A stretch of 56,105 bases of DNA from Desulfitibacter sp. BRH_c19 (GTDB lineage: Bacteria; Bacillota; DSM-16504; Desulfitibacterales; Desulfitibacteraceae). Location of the stretch: the NCBI GenBank assembly GCA_001515945.1, contig LOER01000042.1, positions 1 to 56,105 of the forward strand. Direction: 5' to 3'. This document shows, piece after piece, positions 53,352-56,105 of this stretch. Below the pieces are notes generated by a model that was given only the letters and a program-made list of their open reading frames with translations, was not told where the DNA came from and ran no database searches. The first letter of the stretch is position 1; each line of letters starts with the position of its first letter. Made by a program: the position numbers and the translations under genes.

Positions 53352-54941
53352 TTAAGTATTTGTAATAAAAGGCATTATTTTTAATGCAATTTGCATATTT
53401 AGACGATCATCTGCTGATTTTAAATCTAGTTGAGTTAATCTTTCAATTGTGGAAACCCTATATCTAACAGTATTTGGATGGACATAGAGGCATTTTGCTG
53501 TCTCTCTGTAATTATAACCACAGCTAATATAAATGCTTAATGTCTCAATTAAGTCTGCATTGTTGTTCCTATCATACTCCACTAGTGGAATTAAGTATTC
53601 ATTGTAAAACAGTCTTATTTCATCATTAACCTCTGGTAAGTTCAATAATCTATAAAAACCTAGGCTACTAAAATGAAAGAGCTTCGGTGCGATGTTAATA
53701 AGGCTACCTATTTTTATTGCTTTTTTTGCTTCTTCGTAACTCTTTTGAACGCTACTGAAATTAATTAACCTACCTATGCCAAGATAGTATGGTGTCTTGC
53801 CAAAAATATTCTCTAGCTCATCATAGAATTTATTAATTGGAAAGTCAGTTCTATTTATATAATTACTAAATAAAATCACAAGATCATTATTATACATTCC
53901 ATAGATAGCGTTCTTACCAAAGACACGTGTAATTAAATTATCAATTCTTTCAATGGAAAAGTTATGTTCCATTATATTATTACTGTCTAGTACAGCAACT
54001 ATCAGATTATCCTGTGATATACTAAAATCCAATTGACTAGCTTGGTAAAATGCATCTTTAAAAGAATATTCACCATTCATAAGCCGTAATAAAAACTCAT
54101 TTTTATATTTTCGTTTAACATCCTTTAAAGATTTAATCCTTTGAATCTCCATGGAACATGCCGATGCAGCATAGTCAAGTATTATACAGTCAGTCTTATT
54201 AAAATCTTCCTTATCTTTAAACATTAAAATGTAACCTTCTGAACTGTTATCCAACATTATTTCTGTGGCAAGCCATTCCAAGCTAGTTTCTCCATTTATC
54301 TCCCAACCATAACAATTCACGGACCCAGCAGTATTATACTTGCTATACTTAGGACTCCATTTTTCATGTCTTTTAGAAAACTTTGTAGGCAAGGTAAAGG
54401 CTGGGTAAGAATAGGCTTCTTCTTCAAATAAAATTACAATAGATAGTCCAGTCCACTTATATAGTATCTTTGCTACACCATCCAACCCTTCACTACTTAT
54501 TGATTTATTAATTTCTTTATATACTTCATCGATCCTTTTGACTTCCTTTGTAAGGTTGCAAACCATATTTAGCATAACAAATTCTAAAATATCTATATAT
54601 GCATGTTCATCCGGCATGCTAATAATTGAAAAACCAATTTCGTCAGCTTTCTTTTTGAGCCGTTCAGGCAGTTTGTTCTTAAAGAAACGTAGTTTTATGC
54701 CAAGCCCCGCTGCCCCATTTTTGGCTAAATTTTCCACAACCCTACTTTGCATATCCTCATCATCTAAAATACTATAGGCTGTAGTTACAACAAACTCTCC
54801 ACCCCTTAAATATTGATGTGCGTCAGGGGAATCTAAAACAGTAACAGAGGTGACTTTCTTAGAAAGCCCCTTTTCTCCCGCAAGGACAGTTGCATTCTTT
54901 AAAAAATTAGATAAAAGTAGATCTGCTAATGTGACCTCCAC
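53352..54941 (-). CDS. PucR-family transcriptional regulator
   Basis: A 529-residue regulator. The N-terminal ~130 residues (VTLADLLLSN, RGGEFVVTTAYSILDDEDM, MPDEHAYIDI) form the PucR purine-catabolism regulator domain; a central GGDEF-like/linker region follows (about 280-420), and the C-terminus carries the PucR helix-turn-helix (LIETLSIYISCGYNYRETAKCLYVHPNTVRYRVSTIERL, landmark YVHPNTVRYR). The start is GTG 54941, with GGTGGAGG a few bases upstream. PucR proteins activate purine catabolic genes. Its position between MtmB-like copy 2 and the MtrH-like gene suggests it controls the methyl-transfer module, linking demethylation with purine catabolism. Confidence 0.92.
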   Translation of the reverse strand: MEVTLADLLLSNFLKNATVLAGEKGLSKKVTSVTVLDSPDAHQYLRGGEFVVTTAYSILDDEDMQSRVVENLAKNGAAGLGIKLRFFKNKLPERLKKKADEIGFSIISMPDEHAYIDILEFVMLNMVCNLTKEVKRIDEVYKEINKSISSEGLDGVAKILYKWTGLSIVILFEEEAYSYPAFTLPTKFSKRHEKWSPKYSKYNTAGSVNCYGWEINGETSLEWLATEIMLDNSSEGYILMFKDKEDFNKTDCIILDYAASACSMEIQRIKSLKDVKRKYKNEFLLRLMNGEYSFKDAFYQASQLDFSISQDNLIVAVLDSNNIMEHNFSIERIDNLITRVFGKNAIYGMYNNDLVILFSNYINRTDFPINKFYDELENIFGKTPYYLGIGRLINFSSVQKSYEEAKKAIKIGSLINIAPKLFHFSSLGFYRLLNLPEVNDEIRLFYNEYLIPLVEYDRNNNADLIETLSIYISCGYNYRETAKCLYVHPNTVRYRVSTIERLTQLDLKSADDRLNMQIALKIMPFITNT

Positions 54942-55082
54942 CTAATACACCTCCACCACCTGTAGTTACTATATATATATACACATATATATATTTCTAT
55001 TAGTTATCCGCTTTTCCTCTAGCTCAAAAAAATAAATAGTGTGTCTAGTAAGAACCTTAGATATAACTGTTCTAAAAAAAAT

Positions 55083-55105
55083 GGGCTCCATAGCTTTAGG
55101 AGCCC
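55083..55105 (-). terminator. Terminator after MtmB-like copy 2, copy C of three
   Basis: GGGCTCC, nine-base loop, GGAGCCC, followed on the minus strand by ATTTTTTTT. Same hairpin as at 37160-37184 and 52134-52156. Confidence 0.9.
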
Positions 55106-55152
55106 GAACTTTGAAGAGCTATCTTATATATTAAGTCAAAATGTACCACAAA

Positions 55153-56105
55153 TTATTTAGTACAATAAACGTTATCAAGAGGCATTCCTAATTCAATTAA
55201 TTCATTTCTCACACGGTGATAAAGTGCTTCGTATTCAGGCGTAGGTCTCATGTTATCTAAATCAAAACATTCTTTTACACTATAACCTTTATCAGGAGTT
55301 GGTAATTTTTCTTCATACTTTGGCAATATTTTCTTTGCTATTTCATTTGCCTGCTTCCTTGTCATACCTGCACATGACTTAAATACTTCACCACACCACC
55401 AAGCCTCCATTGGAGTTAAATAATCTGTATACCTACCTCCAGCTGATCTTGGTTGTGTTGTTTTAGTAGAACCTGATACACAATGGTTCATTAAGCCTAC
55501 AGCAGCTTCATATAGAAACATTTCAGTCATTGGACCCGCTGTCTCATTTACAATTTTATTACGCATAATATTAGTATTTCTACTAACTGCTTGAGTTGAA
55601 ACACTATTAGCCCATACTGCTTTACGTCCACAATTACCGAATAACTGTAAGTCATATACATAGGAGCTGACATAGGTAGCTTGTAATATAACTGGTAGCA
55701 ATAAATCTGTAGCAATATTTGCAAGAACAGCTCCTTCAGCTGGACCAGCATAACCACCTATATAGGAGAAACCGCCTGCTCTTATGTTGTGGCCACAGTT
55801 TATTCCCATAACAATCCTATGGAAGTTACTCATAGATGCTTTTAATTCCACCGGGCACAATGACATTGTATTATTTCCTTCACCAGGGAAAAATGCTGCT
55901 CCACCAAGATGACCATAATGTGTCACTGCACCAGCAATTCCTGTATGGCCAATTCCAGGCCTTTCGGCTCTATATGTGGCTTGTCTTCTAAGTTCTGCTT
56001 CATATCTGCCCATTAATGTTTCATAAGGTGTTCCAGATCTAATTTTTTTGCCGTATACTGTTGCTAATGTAGGTCCATGTAAAACGTCTACTAACTTAGG
56101 ATATT
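55153..56105 (-). CDS. MtmB-like methylamine methyltransferase lacking pyrrolysine, copy 2 (partial, 5' end outside window)
   Basis: The C-terminal 317 residues of a second MtmB-like protein; the open frame continues to the right edge, so the Met at 56013 is internal. RPGIGHTG is present, with Thr at the pyrrolysine position as in copy 1. Differences from copy 1 are few: AGPMTEMFLYEA in place of AGPCTEMFMYEA, a Ser/Thr change soon after (GSTKTT), and two near the end (Tyr/Cys, Asn/His). The Cys-to-Met change is in a motif that archaeal MtmB also reads as AGPCTEM, so the copies may differ in activity. It lies upstream of PucR and MtrH-like genes in the same direction. Confidence 0.88.
   Translation of the reverse strand, partial: YPKLVDVLHGPTLATVYGKKIRSGTPYETLMGRYEAELRRQATYRAERPGIGHTGIAGAVTHYGHLGGAAFFPGEGNNTMSLCPVELKASMSNFHRIVMGINCGHNIRAGGFSYIGGYAGPAEGAVLANIATDLLLPVILQATYVSSYVYDLQLFGNCGRKAVWANSVSTQAVSRNTNIMRNKIVNETAGPMTEMFLYEAAVGLMNHCVSGSTKTTQPRSAGGRYTDYLTPMEAWWCGEVFKSCAGMTRKQANEIAKKILPKYEEKLPTPDKGYSVKECFDLDNMRPTPEYEALYHRVRNELIELGMPLDNVYCTK

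Larger units (their letters stand above)
55083..56105 (-). repeat. Segmental duplication of the MtmB-like gene and its terminator
   Basis: This segment matches 37160-38176, offset by about 17.9 kb. From about 55550 to the window end the DNA is almost identical to 37620-38176, with one small cluster of changes near 55785-55800. The 3' part of the gene and the intergenic DNA have diverged more. The PucR start and leader (54740-55080) match 36837-37160. The duplication continues past the right edge. Confidence 0.93.

Overview
The window looks like a chromosomal piece of an anaerobic, purine-fermenting Clostridia-type Firmicute. The DNA is AT-rich with strong AGGAGG-type ribosome binding sites. 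The genes include the selenium-linked purine set (YgeW, YgeY, YgfK, SsnA, hydantoinase, selenium-dependent xanthine dehydrogenase) and many corrinoid methyltransferase parts of the kind found in acetogens. Genus assignment is not possible from the sequence alone. Almost everything is on the minus strand; only a sodium:solute symporter and a hydantoinase are on the plus strand.

Left part (1-16.5 kb): a purine/urate breakdown and uptake block. It encodes two PLP enzymes, carbamate kinase, YgeW, YgeY, a tandemly duplicated NCS2 purine permease with its GntR regulator (the second regulator copy is a decayed pseudogene), a guanine-deaminase-like amidohydrolase and a BMP-type nucleoside/purine ABC transporter. 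The ABC operon is preceded by a purine riboswitch (C at the ligand-reading base) whose terminator overlaps the aptamer.

Middle (16.7-36.4 kb): two transporters; a methyltransferase module (GntR, two corrinoid proteins, a URO-D-type methyltransferase); hydantoinase; YgfK; SsnA; selenium-dependent xanthine dehydrogenase with an IclR regulator that shares an operator-like motif; a soluble chemoreceptor; and an 8-oxoguanine-deaminase-like enzyme.

Right part (36.7-56.1 kb): the most unusual region. A long minus-strand array runs MttB-like, MttB-like, molybdenum hydroxylase large subunit, NCS1 permease, second molybdenum hydroxylase large subunit, FAD subunit, 2Fe-2S subunit, corrinoid protein, MtmB-like methyltransferase. 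The MtmB-like protein aligns clearly with monomethylamine methyltransferase but has threonine where the archaeal enzyme has pyrrolysine. A second MtmB-like copy lies at the right edge beside a PucR regulator and an MtrH-like methyltetrahydrofolate methyltransferase. A rearranged scar of that same PucR/MtrH pair lies next to the first copy.

Taken together, the window suggests a catabolic island that imports purines and related N-heterocycles, removes methyl groups through corrinoid proteins to tetrahydrofolate, hydroxylates and deaminates the rings, and recovers ATP through carbamate kinase. Coupling of corrinoid N-demethylation to molybdenum hydroxylases is an inference from gene order; the substrate (methylated purine, N-methylpyridinium compound such as trigonelline, or another N-methyl heterocycle) cannot be read from the sequence. 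No tRNA, rRNA, CRISPR array or transposase gene was seen.
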